Both the position numbers and the translations under genes were made by a program. From NCBI RefSeq assembly GCF_023380025.1, contig NZ_CP097253.1, forward strand, positions 2,203,001 to 2,267,000: a stretch of DNA of 64,000 nucleotides, in the 5' to 3' direction. Source of the DNA: Sphingomonas glaciei. Its GTDB lineage: Bacteria; Pseudomonadota; Alphaproteobacteria; Sphingomonadales; Sphingomonadaceae. Of the stretch, positions 8,894 through 16,819 are shown piece by piece (the first letter of the stretch is position 1; every line of letters begins with the position of its first letter). The notes under the pieces are model-generated. The model saw nothing but the letters and a program-made list of their open reading frames with translations. It made no database searches and was not told the DNA's origin.

Positions 8894-8916
8894 TCACTGG
8901 CTTCCGTAATGATGGA

Positions 8917-8947
8917 GGGGTCGGCAATCATTCGCCGGCCCCTTTTT
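8917..8947 (+). terminator. rho-independent terminator of the OmpA-like lipoprotein gene
   Basis: A 9-bp stem GGGGTCGGC/GCCGGCCCC with one G-T wobble closes an 8-nt loop and is followed directly by five T residues. It lies 24 bp after the stop codon and before the convergent tadA end. Confidence 0.85.
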
Positions 8948-8951
8948 CGTG

Positions 8952-9404
8952 TCAGCGCCGCTCGGCGAAGAACCCGCGCAGCAGCGCCGCCGCTTCTTCC
9001 TCGCCGATCCCGCCGAGCACGTCCGGGCGGTGATGGCACGTCGGCTGGCCGAAGAGGCGTGGGCCGTTGACGACCGCGCCGCCCTTGGGGTCTTCGGCGG
9101 CGAAGCGCAGTTCCTTGATCCGCGCCAGCGCGATCGCTCCGGCGCACATCGCGCAGGGCTCCAGGCTCACCCACAGGCTGCATTCGTCGAGCCGGCTGGA
9201 GCCGAGCGCCGCTGCCGCCGCCCGAAGCGCGACCATCTCGGCATGGGCGGTGGGGTCGCTCCCCTCACGCATCCGGTTGCGGCCTTCGGCAAGGATGGCT
9301 TCGCCGCGCGTCACCACCGCGCCGACCGGCACTTCGCCCGCCGCTGCCGCTTCGGCGGCAAGGTCGAGCGCACGGCGCATCGGAGGGGGAAGCGGGAAGC
9401 CCAT
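8952..9404 (-). CDS. tadA: tRNA adenosine(34) deaminase TadA
   Basis: TadA converts A34 to inosine in tRNA-Arg(ACG). The 150-residue product is a zinc-dependent cytidine/deoxycytidylate deaminase fold: the catalytic HAE (DPTAHAEMVALR) is near residue 53 and the zinc-ligand PCAMCAGA near residue 85, with the expected C-terminal HRPDVLGGIGEEEAAALL. ATG 9404 has GGGAGG five bases upstream; a second ATG at 9380 would leave no good ribosome site. It lies 20 bp downstream of a small membrane-protein gene on the same strand. Confidence 0.92.
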   Translation of the reverse strand: MGFPLPPPMRRALDLAAEAAAAGEVPVGAVVTRGEAILAEGRNRMREGSDPTAHAEMVALRAAAAALGSSRLDECSLWVSLEPCAMCAGAIALARIKELRFAAEDPKGGAVVNGPRLFGQPTCHHRPDVLGGIGEEEAAALLRGFFAERR

Positions 9405-9424
9405 GCCTCCCGCTAGCGCCCCTC

Positions 9425-9763
9425 CTACTGCTGCGTCGAGTCGGTCGTCGCCGGCTGCTGACCCGCGGGCTGGGCCGGCTGGGCGGGCTGAGGCTGCGGG
9501 TGTGCCGGGGCATTGCCATTGCCTCCCGGCGCGACGCGAATTTCGGGCACGGGGATAGTGGCCTTGCCGCTGCCGACCTCGATCCGGCCGGTCTGAACTT
9601 CGAACTCGGGCTTCTGGCCGCCCTTTACCACTACGCCGTCGCTGCCGACGGCAACCCCGGGGGCCTGCGCCGGCTGAGTCTGGTTGACGTTGACGAAGCC
9701 GGTCGCAACCAGCGCGATGGCGCCGACGATCAGCAGCATGAGGACAAGGATCACGGCGCGCAT
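9425..9763 (-). CDS. small single-span membrane protein of unknown function
   Basis: I do not recognise this 112-residue product. It has one N-terminal hydrophobic helix (AVILVLMLLIVGAIALVA), a soluble middle with short Val-rich strands around residues 40-75, and a Pro/Gln/Ala-rich tail containing repeated QPAQPA. This suggests an exported or membrane-anchored protein with an extended C-terminus. ATG 9763 has AGGAG 10 bases upstream. It probably shares a transcript with tadA. Confidence 0.65.
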   Translation of the reverse strand: MRAVILVLMLLIVGAIALVATGFVNVNQTQPAQAPGVAVGSDGVVVKGGQKPEFEVQTGRIEVGSGKATIPVPEIRVAPGGNGNAPAHPQPQPAQPAQPAGQQPATTDSTQQ

Positions 9764-9804
9764 TGGGTGGAAACTCCTGTTCGTTACGCCTCGGCAACGC
9801 ACCA

Positions 9805-9851
9805 CCGGCGATGGGGTTGCGGTTGACGCATCGCCGGCGACTCGTTAGGTG
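9805..9851 (+). promoter_or_regulatory. candidate rpmB promoter with flanking inverted repeat
   Basis: TTGACG at 9823-9828 is separated by 17 bp from TAGGTG at 9846-9851, a plausible housekeeping promoter about 55 bp before rpmB. A 9-bp inverted repeat, CCGGCGATG at 9805-9813 and CATCGCCGG at 9829-9837, brackets the -35 element. Both reads are by eye; no start site is known. Confidence 0.4.
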
Positions 9852-9910
9852 GCGGCGCTTTCCGGGTGCTCCCAACGGGTGTGCCCTCGACCAATCACGG
9901 GATAGATCCA

Positions 9911-10201
9911 ATGGCACGCGTGTGCGAGCTGACCGGCAAGGGCCGTCAGGTGGGCAACAATGTTTCCCACGCGAACAACAAGACCAAGCGGACCTTTCTG
10001 CCCAACCTGCAGAATGTCACGCTGATCAGCGACGAGCTCGGCAAGAGCGTCAAGCTGCGCGTCTCGACCCACGGCCTGCGTTCGGTCGAGCATGTCGGCG
10101 GCCTCGACAACTGGCTGACCAAGACCAGCGAAGAGAAGCTCGGCACCGAAGCCCGCAAGCTGAAGCGCGAGCTCGCCAAGAAGGCCAAGGCCGCGGCCTG
10201 A
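9911..10201 (+). CDS. rpmB: 50S ribosomal protein L28
   Basis: This is a large-subunit ribosomal protein of 96 residues, the long form typical of alphaproteobacteria. The N-terminal [20 protein letters not shown] is the L28 signature, followed by [13 protein letters not shown] and a basic, Ala/Lys-rich C-terminal helix. It starts at ATG 9911. It heads a neighbourhood with a phytase-like gene, cobT and cobS on the opposite strand, an arrangement I recall from other alphaproteobacteria. A TTCG-loop hairpin follows. Confidence 0.97.
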   Translation: MARVCELTGKGRQVGNNVSHANNKTKRTFLPNLQNVTLISDELGKSVKLRVSTHGLRSVEHVGGLDNWLTKTSEEKLGTEARKLKRELAKKAKAAA

Positions 10202-10249
10202 GCCGGTCGGCCGGGCATTCGTCCGGCCGTCAGCGTTCCCAATCGACAA

Positions 10250-11227
10250 TCAGGCTCCGGCTTCGGCTGGAGCCTTTGTCGTGTCTAGCTCGATCCGCAG
10301 CAGCAAGGTCCGTCGCCAGGCGTCATTGTCGGTGACCGCCCACAGCAAGGTGCCGCCGCCGGCGACCGGCTCGGCGGCCAGCCCCTCGATATTGTCGAGC
10401 GGCCCCAGCGGCAGGGTCGCGAAATTGCGCAGGCGGTAGCCGCCCGCCGTCGGCTCCAGCCAAGCCAGCCTGTTGCTGAGACCGAGCAGCCCGATCTCGC
10501 GCACCGCCACCACTATCCGCCCGTCGGGCAGCCGCACCGCATCGGCGATCCCGCCGGTCGCCCCGGCCAGCGGCAGGGCACTTGGCGTTGCTGAGCGCCC
10601 CACCCTGAACAGCTCGCGTCCGCCCTCGTGGAGCAGCAGCAGGTTTCCGTCGGCAGGATCGACGACCATCGCCTCGATCCCCGTATTCCTCTTCCACCTT
10701 TTCGCCGGAAGCCGAAGAGGAAGCCGCGTCGCCCGGCCATCGCTTTCGTAGCGCCAAAGGCTGTGCTGATTCTCGAACGCAACAAACTGCCCGCGTCCGT
10801 CGCGATCGACAATCATCGCTTCCGAATCACGATATTTCTTGAAGGTCGGGTAGCCGGGCCCGCCCGGCAATTCCTCGACCAGAGCGGTCGCATCAGCGCT
10901 TCGGCTGGGCCGGGCGAAGGTGACCAGCGCGCCGCTGTCGCTCAAAGCTTGGAGGCGGCCATCGGGAAGCACTGCCAGCGCCGACAGACCTGCCATCCGG
11001 TTGTCGTCGGAGGTGAGCGTCCATGCGTCGGTGATTCTCGCGCCAGCAGTAGGTTCGAACGACACCGGCTCGAGGTGCAGCGTCGCAATGCGGGCGGGGC
11101 GCGGAGTGCGGTTTGGCAGCGACGAGGGCGTGTCGCTCGCGAAGAGCAGAAAAGCTCCCAAAATCAGCGACATGCTTAATATTCGCTGCAAGCGCCATTC
11201 AGCAAGTTTCAACTGCGAGTTGTACAT
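10250..11227 (-). CDS. phytase-like esterase (beta-propeller) family, secreted
   Basis: The 325-residue product matches the esterase-like activity of phytase family (PF13449-like), a propeller fold with LSALAVLPDGRLQALSDSG, SEAMIVDRDGR, GIEAMVVDPADGNLLLLHEG and DNIEGLAAEP repeating the D-G/E-x-x pattern. A hydrophobic stretch near residues 19-30 (MSLILGAFLLFAS) suggests export. If translation starts at the internal ATG 11173, this is a standard signal peptide. The substrate is unknown. The gene converges on rpmB and shares its stop region with the rpmB terminator. Confidence 0.75.
   Translation of the reverse strand: MYNSQLKLAEWRLQRILSMSLILGAFLLFASDTPSSLPNRTPRPARIATLHLEPVSFEPTAGARITDAWTLTSDDNRMAGLSALAVLPDGRLQALSDSGALVTFARPSRSADATALVEELPGGPGYPTFKKYRDSEAMIVDRDGRGQFVAFENQHSLWRYESDGRATRLPLRLPAKRWKRNTGIEAMVVDPADGNLLLLHEGGRELFRVGRSATPSALPLAGATGGIADAVRLPDGRIVVAVREIGLLGLSNRLAWLEPTAGGYRLRNFATLPLGPLDNIEGLAAEPVAGGGTLLWAVTDNDAWRRTLLLRIELDTTKAPAEAGA
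10252..10277 (+). terminator. hairpin terminator after rpmB
   Basis: A perfect 10-bp stem AGGCTCCGGC/GCTGGAGCCT (one G-T pair) is capped by a TTCG tetraloop and followed by a short T run (TTTG). It overlaps the last codons of the convergent phytase-like gene, so the coding end and the terminator share sequence. A second hairpin without a T run lies at about 10208-10229. Confidence 0.65.
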
Positions 11228-11238
11228 AAGCTACTCAA

Positions 11239-11271
11239 CGAATGGGTCTTTCCCCCCTGTCGGCCCATTCG
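11239..11271. other. 8-bp inverted repeat upstream of the phytase-like gene
   Basis: CGAATGGG (11239-11246) and CCCATTCG (11264-11271) form an inverted repeat just upstream of the phytase-like start, in its promoter zone. It may be an operator or a structured leader. No T run follows in either sense. Confidence 0.35.
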
Positions 11272-11301
11272 CCCCTTTCCCTCGCGTCGCGTATCGAGGG
11301 C

Positions 11302-11337
11302 GGGCTCGACGGTCGGTTGCGTATCGCCGTCGAGCCC
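11302..11337. other. 11-bp perfect inverted repeat after cobT
   Basis: GGGCTCGACGG (11302-11312) and CCGTCGAGCCC (11327-11337) pair perfectly around a 14-nt loop, 12 bp beyond the cobT stop. It would form a strong hairpin in the cobT transcript but lacks a T tract, so it may protect the 3' end or act as a factor-dependent terminator. Confidence 0.5.
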
Positions 11338-11349
11338 ATCCGGGGGGCC

Positions 11350-13170
11350 TCATTTTCCGAGATCGAACAAACCCGCCAGCTGCTCGACCAGCGCGCCGCC
11401 CAGCTGCTCGGCATCCATGATAGTCACCGCGCGGTCGTAATAGCGCGTGACGTCGTGGCCGATGCCGATCGCCGCCAGTTCGACCGGCGAACGGGTCTCG
11501 ATCCAGCCAATCACCTGCCGCAGATGCTTTTCCAGATAGGCGCCGCCATTGGCGCTGGCTGTCGAATCGTCGACCGGGGCGCCGTCGCTGATCACCATCA
11601 GGATCCGCCGCTCCTCGGGCCGCGCGATCAGCCGGCTGTGCGCCCACAGCAACGCCTCGCCGTCGATATTCTCCTTCAGCAACCCTTCGCGCATCATCAA
11701 CCCGAGGTTCTTGCGGGCGTGGCGATAGGGCTCGTCGGCGCGCTTGTAGACGATATGGCGAAGGTCGTTGAGGCGGCCCGGCGCGGGCGGGCGTCCCTCG
11801 GTCAGCCAATGCTCGCGGCTCTGCCCGCCCTTCCACGCGCGGGTGGTGAATCCCAGCACCTCGGTCTGCACGCCGCAGCGCTCGAGCGTGCGGGCGAGGA
11901 TGTCGGCGCAGATCGCCGCGATCGAGATCGGCCGCCCGCGCATCGAACCACTATTGTCGATCAGCAGGCTGACCACCGTATCCTTGAATTCGGTTTCGCG
12001 TTCGATCTTGTAGGACAGCGAATGGCCCGGCGAGACGATTACCCGCGCCAGGCGGGCGGCGTCGAGCAGCCCTTCCTCCTGGTCGAAGTCCCACGAGCGC
12101 GCCTGCTGCGCCATCAGCCGCCGCTGTAGCCGGTTGGCGAGCCGCGTCACCACCCCGCTCAGCGCGCTCATCTGGGTATCAAGATAGGCGCGGAGGCGGT
12201 TCAACTCCTCCTCGTCGGTCAGGTCGGAGGCCTCCACCACCTCGTCGAAGCGGGTGGTGAACGGGCGATAGTCGCCGCTCAGCTCGGGCTCGCCCTGGCG
12301 CCGATTGGGCCGCGCCGCGACATTGCTGTCGCCTTCCTGGCCCGGCTCCGAATCCTCGTCGTCGCTGTCTTCTTCCTCGAACTCTTCCTGCTCTTCGTCC
12401 TGGCCGTCTTGCTCGGCGCGCTGCTCCATCTCGCCGCCCTGCGCGCCGGCGTCCTGGTCCTGGTCGTCGTCCTGGTCCTCGCCTTGGTCTTCCCCCGCCT
12501 CGTCGTCGCCGCCTTCGTCCGGATCTTCCTCGGGCTTGTCCTCCGCCGTGGCGAGGTCGAGATCTTCCAAAAGCTTACGGGCCAGCGCGGCGAAGGCGGA
12601 CTGGTCGTCCAGCGCCAGCGCCAGCGCATCGAGGTCGCTCCCCGCCTTCTCCTCGATCCACTCGCGCACCAGCTCCAGCCCGCGTGTCGCGGAGGTCGGC
12701 GCCGGCGCCCCGGTTAGCCGCTCGCGCGCCAGCAGGCCGAGCGCGGTTGCCAGCGGCACTTCCTCGGCGGTGCGCGCGCGGGTGATGGCGTCGCTGCGCA
12801 CGCGCGCCTCGGCCAGCTCGGCCAGATTGTCGCGCACCCCCGCCATCGCCCGGCTGCCCAGCGCTTCGACCCGCGCGCCTTCCAGCGCGTCGAACACGGC
12901 GCGCGCTTCGAAGTCGGCGGGGGCGTTGCTGCCGTGCAATTTGGCATCATGGTAGCGCAGGCGCAGCGCCACCGCATCGGCGGCGCCGCGTGCTTCGGCG
13001 ACCAGCCGCGGGGCCAGCCCCGGCCCCGGCGACACCACCCGCGCCACCCGGCCACCCTGCGCCCCGGCTTCGGACGCGAAGGCCACCTCCACCTCGGGGT
13101 CGCGCGCGATCGCCCGCGCGGTGCCGGCCAGCACGCCGCGGAAGCGATCGAGAGGGGTGGTCTCGGCCAC
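11350..13170 (-). CDS. cobT: cobaltochelatase CobT-type subunit (VWA domain)
   Basis: CobT partners with the AAA+ protein CobS in the ATP-driven part of aerobic cobaltochelatase, which with CobN inserts cobalt in cobalamin synthesis. The 606-residue product has an N-terminal helical region, a very acidic Asp/Glu/Gln linker at about residues 208-280, and a C-terminal von Willebrand A domain with the MIDAS motif DNSGS near residue 403 and [10 protein letters not shown] near 545. The length fits the family. The stop-to-start junction with cobS has no gap. No CobN or other cobalamin gene lies in the window, so its true partner here is uncertain. Confidence 0.9.
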   Translation of the reverse strand: MAETTPLDRFRGVLAGTARAIARDPEVEVAFASEAGAQGGRVARVVSPGPGLAPRLVAEARGAADAVALRLRYHDAKLHGSNAPADFEARAVFDALEGARVEALGSRAMAGVRDNLAELAEARVRSDAITRARTAEEVPLATALGLLARERLTGAPAPTSATRGLELVREWIEEKAGSDLDALALALDDQSAFAALARKLLEDLDLATAEDKPEEDPDEGGDDEAGEDQGEDQDDDQDQDAGAQGGEMEQRAEQDGQDEEQEEFEEEDSDDEDSEPGQEGDSNVAARPNRRQGEPELSGDYRPFTTRFDEVVEASDLTDEEELNRLRAYLDTQMSALSGVVTRLANRLQRRLMAQQARSWDFDQEEGLLDAARLARVIVSPGHSLSYKIERETEFKDTVVSLLIDNSGSMRGRPISIAAICADILARTLERCGVQTEVLGFTTRAWKGGQSREHWLTEGRPPAPGRLNDLRHIVYKRADEPYRHARKNLGLMMREGLLKENIDGEALLWAHSRLIARPEERRILMVISDGAPVDDSTASANGGAYLEKHLRQVIGWIETRSPVELAAIGIGHDVTRYYDRAVTIMDAEQLGGALVEQLAGLFDLGK

Positions 13171-14175
13171 TCAGGCCTTTCCGGCGATGCTTTCCGGCAG
13201 GTCCTTGCCGAACACTCTTTGGTACATTTCCGCGATAAGCCCGCGCTCGCTCTCGTCGCACTTGTTGAGGAACGAGACGCGGAAGGCGAAGCCGACATCG
13301 CCGAAGATCAGCGCATTCTGCGCCCAGCTGATCACTGTGCGCGGGCTCATCACGGTCGAGATGTCGCCGTTGATGAAGGCCGAGCGGGTGAGGTCGGCGA
13401 CCTTGACCATCTGCTCCACCGTCTTGCGCCCGTCGGGCTTGTCATACTCACCCGACTTGGCCAGCACGATCTGCGCCTCGGTCGCGGCCGGCAGATAATT
13501 GAGCGTGGTGACGATGTTCCAGCGGTCGAGCTGGCCCTGATTGAGCGCCTGCGTCCCGTGATACAGCCCGGTGGTGTCGCCAAGGCCGATGGTGTTGGTG
13601 GTCGCGAACATCCGAAAATAGTGGTTCGGACGGATGACGCGGTTCTGGTCAAGCAGGGTCAGCTTGCCCTCGACCTCCAGCACCCGCTGGATCACGAACA
13701 TCACGTCGGGGCGGCCGGCGTCATATTCGTCGAACACCAGCGCCACCGGATGCTGCAGCGCCCACGGCAGCAGACCTTCGCGGAATTCGGTGACCTGCTG
13801 GCCGTTGCGAAGGACGATCGCGTCGCGCCCGATCAGGTCGATCCGGCTGATATGCGCGTCGAGGTTGATGCGGATGCACGGCCACTTCAGTCGCGCCGCC
13901 ACCTGCTCGATATGAGTCGACTTGCCGGTACCGTGATAGCCCTGGACCATTACCCGGCGATTGCGGGCGAAGCCGGCGCAGATCGCCAAGGTGGTGTCCG
14001 GATCGAAGACGTAGGCGGGGTCGAGGTCGGGGACACGTTCGTCGGCTTCCGAAAAGGCCGGCACCTCCATGTCGCTGTCGATCCCGAAGGCATCGCGCAC
14101 CTTCAGCATCTTGTCCGGCGCACTCATCAGAGTCTCGCCGCTGGGCACCTGCAATTCATTCGACATGTCGGCCAT
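13171..14175 (-). CDS. cobS: cobaltochelatase CobS-type AAA+ ATPase
   Basis: This is a MoxR-like AAA+ ATPase of 334 residues, the motor partner of CobT. Walker A is GYHGTGKST near residues 79-87, Walker B is ALVFDEYD near 142, and sensor-type [11 protein letters not shown] is near 190. An N-terminal segment includes [18 protein letters not shown] as in CobS. It is immediately upstream of cobT and follows the HxlR gene by only nine bases, though the regulator reads in the same direction and could be cotranscribed. A role outside cobalamin synthesis is possible, since CobST-like MoxR-VWA pairs serve other metal or folding functions. Confidence 0.9.
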   Translation of the reverse strand: MADMSNELQVPSGETLMSAPDKMLKVRDAFGIDSDMEVPAFSEADERVPDLDPAYVFDPDTTLAICAGFARNRRVMVQGYHGTGKSTHIEQVAARLKWPCIRINLDAHISRIDLIGRDAIVLRNGQQVTEFREGLLPWALQHPVALVFDEYDAGRPDVMFVIQRVLEVEGKLTLLDQNRVIRPNHYFRMFATTNTIGLGDTTGLYHGTQALNQGQLDRWNIVTTLNYLPAATEAQIVLAKSGEYDKPDGRKTVEQMVKVADLTRSAFINGDISTVMSPRTVISWAQNALIFGDVGFAFRVSFLNKCDESERGLIAEMYQRVFGKDLPESIAGKA

Positions 14176-14184
14176 GAAGGGCCC

Positions 14185-14877
14185 TTAGCTGGCGCCACCC
14201 GCGGTCTCAACCTTGGGGGGCAATGTGAAGAGGGTAAGGAAACGCCTTGCCAGCGCTTCGTCTCCCGCAAAAGCCAGTCCTTCGGGCGGTAGTCCGCCAT
14301 AGACCACCCCGGCGATCTGCTCGGGCAGGCCGGTAATCGTCGCATCGGCCTCGTCGATCGGCCCGCGAACCACCCGCAGCCGCTCCTTGCGGACCCGCAC
14401 AAGGAAGGCCTCCTCGCGCAGGACGAACCCGATCCGCCCGTCGAACCCGCGCGCCTTCTTGGCGTCGATCATGGTCCGGAAGCTCATCATCAGCGACACC
14501 GGGCTGAGCGGCAGGGTCGGGTCATGCCCGGGACTGCGCGCGGCGAACCGGCCAAGCTCCTGGATCACGGGCTCGATCTCCAGCCCCCAGGGAGTTGCCT
14601 GATAGGCGTCACGGGCCGCGGGTGGCGGCAGGCGGATCTTGCTCAGCAGCCCCCGCTGCTCAAGCTCGTCCAGCCGCTGCTTCAGCACATTGGCGCTGAT
14701 CCCTGGCAGATCGCGCTTGAGATCGGAGAAACGCCGCGCGCCTAGCAGCAGCTCGCGCATCACCAGCAAGGCCCAGCGATCGCCCACCAGTTCGAGCCCG
14801 TGCGCGGTCCCGCACGCATCGCCGTAACTGCGTTTCGGCTCGTTTCGTCGTTGTTCGGTTATCTTTTCTAACTGCAC
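14185..14877 (-). CDS. HxlR-family transcriptional regulator with SCP2-like C-terminal domain
   Basis: The winged-helix domain (residues ~20-105) carries the HxlR pattern DACGTAHGLELVGDRWALL, RRFSDLKRDLPGISANVL and LEQRGLLSK. Residues ~125-225 form a second domain resembling sterol-carrier/SCP2-type ligand pockets, seen in a subset of HxlR proteins and likely to bind a hydrophobic effector. The start is GTG 14877; an in-frame stop lies 24 bases upstream. It is divergent from, and only 64 bp away from, the eight-gene VOC/GST operon, so it is the obvious candidate regulator of that operon. It may be a repressor or a sensor of electrophiles. Confidence 0.87.
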   Translation of the reverse strand: MQLEKITEQRRNEPKRSYGDACGTAHGLELVGDRWALLVMRELLLGARRFSDLKRDLPGISANVLKQRLDELEQRGLLSKIRLPPPAARDAYQATPWGLEIEPVIQELGRFAARSPGHDPTLPLSPVSLMMSFRTMIDAKKARGFDGRIGFVLREEAFLVRVRKERLRVVRGPIDEADATITGLPEQIAGVVYGGLPPEGLAFAGDEALARRFLTLFTLPPKVETAGGAS

Positions 14878-14941
14878 GGTTGCAAGATAGCGCGTAAGCG
14901 GTCACAATTCAATGATCGCGAGTCGCCGTGAGGAGGGAACC
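14878..14941. promoter_or_regulatory. divergent control region between the HxlR gene and the VOC/GST operon
   Basis: This 64-bp gap must hold the promoters of both the leftward regulator and the rightward operon. The right side ends in a strong ribosome site, GAGGAGGGAACC, before ATG 14942. AT-rich TATCTT-type strings occur at the left edge (about 14860-14890 on the minus strand), overlapping the regulator's first codons. No clear palindrome was seen. Confidence 0.5.
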
Positions 14942-15376
14942 ATGGCCCGAATGATCTTCATCAACCTGCCGGTGACCGACGTCGCCAAGGCCACCGCCTT
15001 CTACAAGGCGATCGGCCTGCGGAAGAACCCGGCCTTCTCGAACGAGGTCGCCAGCTCGATGGTGTGGAGCGACGTCATTCACGTCATGCTTCTCTCACGC
15101 GACTTCTTCGCCACCTTCACGCCGAAGGAGGTCGCCGACGCCCACCGCACCGCCCAGGTCGCCCTGTGCGTGTCGGAAGACAGCCGCGCCGACGTCGACC
15201 GATTGGTCGAGAAGGCTGGCGCCGCGGGGGCCGAGATGGACCCCGGTCCCAAGCAGGAAATGGGCGAGATGATGTACGGCCGCAGCTTCGCCGATCTCGA
15301 TGGCCACCATTGGGAAGTGATGTGGATGGATCCGGCGGCCGCCGCGCAGGGCGCTCAGGCGCTTGAAGAGGCCTGA
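14942..15376 (+). CDS. VOC/glyoxalase-fold protein
   Basis: This 144-residue single-domain vicinal-oxygen-chelate fold protein may bind a metal and an electrophilic substrate, or act as a resistance binding protein. The beta-alpha-beta start MIFINLPVTDVAKATAFY and the closing DLDGHHWEVMWMDP (with the conserved Glu ligand position) are typical of the family. It is the first gene of a tightly spaced rightward operon divergent from an HxlR regulator. The substrate is not evident; methylglyoxal, fosfomycin-like or dioxygenase chemistry cannot be separated by sequence. Confidence 0.82.
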   Translation: MARMIFINLPVTDVAKATAFYKAIGLRKNPAFSNEVASSMVWSDVIHVMLLSRDFFATFTPKEVADAHRTAQVALCVSEDSRADVDRLVEKAGAAGAEMDPGPKQEMGEMMYGRSFADLDGHHWEVMWMDPAAAAQGAQALEEA

Positions 15377-15379
15377 GCC

Positions 15380-16054
15380 ATGGGGCTGACCAACCACGCA
15401 CCGATCGAGCTCACCACCTTCGGCTGGGTTCCGCCGTTCGCCCGGGGCCAGGTCCGCGACTTGCGCGTCCGCTGGGCGCTGGAAGAGATCGGGCTCGACT
15501 ATTGCGTCCGCACCGTCGGGCCGATCCCGCCCGGCTATGAGCGCGAGCAGCCGTTCTGCCAGGTGCCCGCCTACCGCGAGGGCGAGCTGCAACTGTTTGA
15601 AAGCGGCGCGATCGTCCAGCACATCGGCGAAAAGGACGAGCGGTTGCTGCCGCGCGATCCCGTCGCCCGCGCCCGCGCCATCCAGTGGAGCTACGCCGCC
15701 CTCAACAGCGTTGAACCGCGCATCATGACCCTCGCCGTGCTCGATGCCTTTTACCCCGGCGAGCAGTGGGCGGCCCTGCGCAAGCCCAGCGCCGCGAAGG
15801 AGGTCGACCAGCGGCTCGGCAACGTCGCCGACTGGCTGCGCGATTCGCAATGGCTCGAGGGCGACCGCTTCACCATCGGCGACCTGCTGATGGTCAGTAT
15901 CCTGCGTATCCTCGGCGAGGAGGGCGGGCCGGTGGCCGCCTTCCCGACGCTCGACGCCTACCGCGCGCGGGGCATCGCCCGCCCGGCCTTCCAACGTGCG
16001 CTGGCCGACCAGCTGGCGCTGTACGCCGACCACAAGAAGGGAGCAGCAGCATGA
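15380..16054 (+). CDS. glutathione S-transferase family protein
   Basis: The 224-residue product has an N-terminal thioredoxin-like half (about 10-85; FGWVPPFARGQVRDLRVRW, then VPAYREGELQLFESGAIVQHIG with the ES glutathione-binding motif) and a C-terminal helical half (95-215; WLEGDRFTIGDLLMVSILRIL with the N-capping box). It conjugates or reduces electrophiles with glutathione. It begins three bases after the VOC gene and ends in an ATGA overlap with the first DUF1428 gene. The active residue near FGWVPP is not a clear Ser/Cys/Tyr. Confidence 0.85.
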   Translation: MGLTNHAPIELTTFGWVPPFARGQVRDLRVRWALEEIGLDYCVRTVGPIPPGYEREQPFCQVPAYREGELQLFESGAIVQHIGEKDERLLPRDPVARARAIQWSYAALNSVEPRIMTLAVLDAFYPGEQWAALRKPSAAKEVDQRLGNVADWLRDSQWLEGDRFTIGDLLMVSILRILGEEGGPVAAFPTLDAYRARGIARPAFQRALADQLALYADHKKGAAA

Positions 16055-16452
16055 GCTACGTTGACGGATTCGTCCTTCCCATCCACCCCGACAAGCTCGA
16101 CGCCTACCGCGAGATCGCGCGGACCTTCGCAGCGAAGGCGGCCGAACTCGGCGGCATTTCGGTCGAGACGCTCGGCGACGGGCTTGAGCAGGGCAATCTC
16201 ACCAGCTTCCCCCGCTCGGTCCATGCGGCGGAGGGCGAGAATGTCGTCTTCTCCTTCGTCATCTGGCCCGACAAGGCGACCCGCGACGCCGGCTGGGAAA
16301 AGATCATGGGCATGCCCGAGCTCCAGCCGCAGGGCGACATGCCGTTCGACGGCAAGGGCATGTTCTGGGGCGGCTTCACCCCGCTGGTCGGCGAGGAAGC
16401 GCTGAGCAAGCTGCTCGCCACGTCTCGCCAACCTGCGACGGCGGAGGCCTGA
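16051..16452 (+). CDS. DUF1428 protein (YbaA-like), divergent copy
   Basis: This 133-residue dimeric alpha-beta-barrel-type protein belongs to the family of E. coli YbaA. Recognisable parts are MSYVDGFVLPIHPDKLDAYR, FSFVIWPDKATRDAGWEKI and MPFDGKGMFWGGF. Compared with its tandem neighbour at 16457 it lacks the conserved RIVECW segment (here ISVETLGDGL), so it is probably a specialised paralogue. The family's function is unknown. It starts by ATGA overlap with the GST gene and is cotranscribed with it. Confidence 0.82.
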   Translation: MSYVDGFVLPIHPDKLDAYREIARTFAAKAAELGGISVETLGDGLEQGNLTSFPRSVHAAEGENVVFSFVIWPDKATRDAGWEKIMGMPELQPQGDMPFDGKGMFWGGFTPLVGEEALSKLLATSRQPATAEA

Positions 16453-16456
16453 GGCC

Positions 16457-16819
16457 ATGGCCTACATCGATGGCTTCGTGATCCCGGTGAAACTGTCCGA
16501 CAAGCAGGCCTTCATCGACCATGCCCGGCAGATGGATCAGATCATGATCGACGAGGGCGCGCTGCGCATCGTCGAATGCTGGGCCGACGATGTGAAGGAG
16601 GGCAAGCAGACCGACTTCTACCGCTCGGTCGACCGCCAGGACGGCGAAACCGTCTGCTTCTCGTGGATCGAATGGCCCGACAAGGCGACCCGCGATGCCG
16701 CCTTTGCGCGGATGGAGCAGAATCAGGAGATGATGAACACCCCGATGCCGTTCGACGGCAAGCGGATGATCTACGGGGGGTTCGATCCGGTCGTGGTGCT
16801 GGAGAAGGGCAATGGCTGA
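16457..16819 (+). CDS. DUF1428 protein (YbaA-like), canonical copy
   Basis: This 120-residue protein is very close to E. coli YbaA by pattern: MAYIDGFVIPV, LRIVECWADDV, FSWIEWPDKATRDAAFARM and MPFDGKRMIYGGF are all present. YbaA-type proteins have a ferredoxin-like fold with no proven reaction. It is the second of two tandem paralogues inside the HxlR-linked operon, four bases after the first and overlapping the next gene by eight bases. Its presence among GST and VOC genes suggests a role in handling reactive small molecules, which is inference only. Confidence 0.86.
   Translation: MAYIDGFVIPVKLSDKQAFIDHARQMDQIMIDEGALRIVECWADDVKEGKQTDFYRSVDRQDGETVCFSWIEWPDKATRDAAFARMEQNQEMMNTPMPFDGKRMIYGGFDPVVVLEKGNG

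Noticed and set aside
12290..12545. Repetitive acidic stretch in cobT considered as a tandem repeat
   Set aside because: It is the normal Asp/Glu-rich linker of CobT, not a DNA repeat with a fixed unit.
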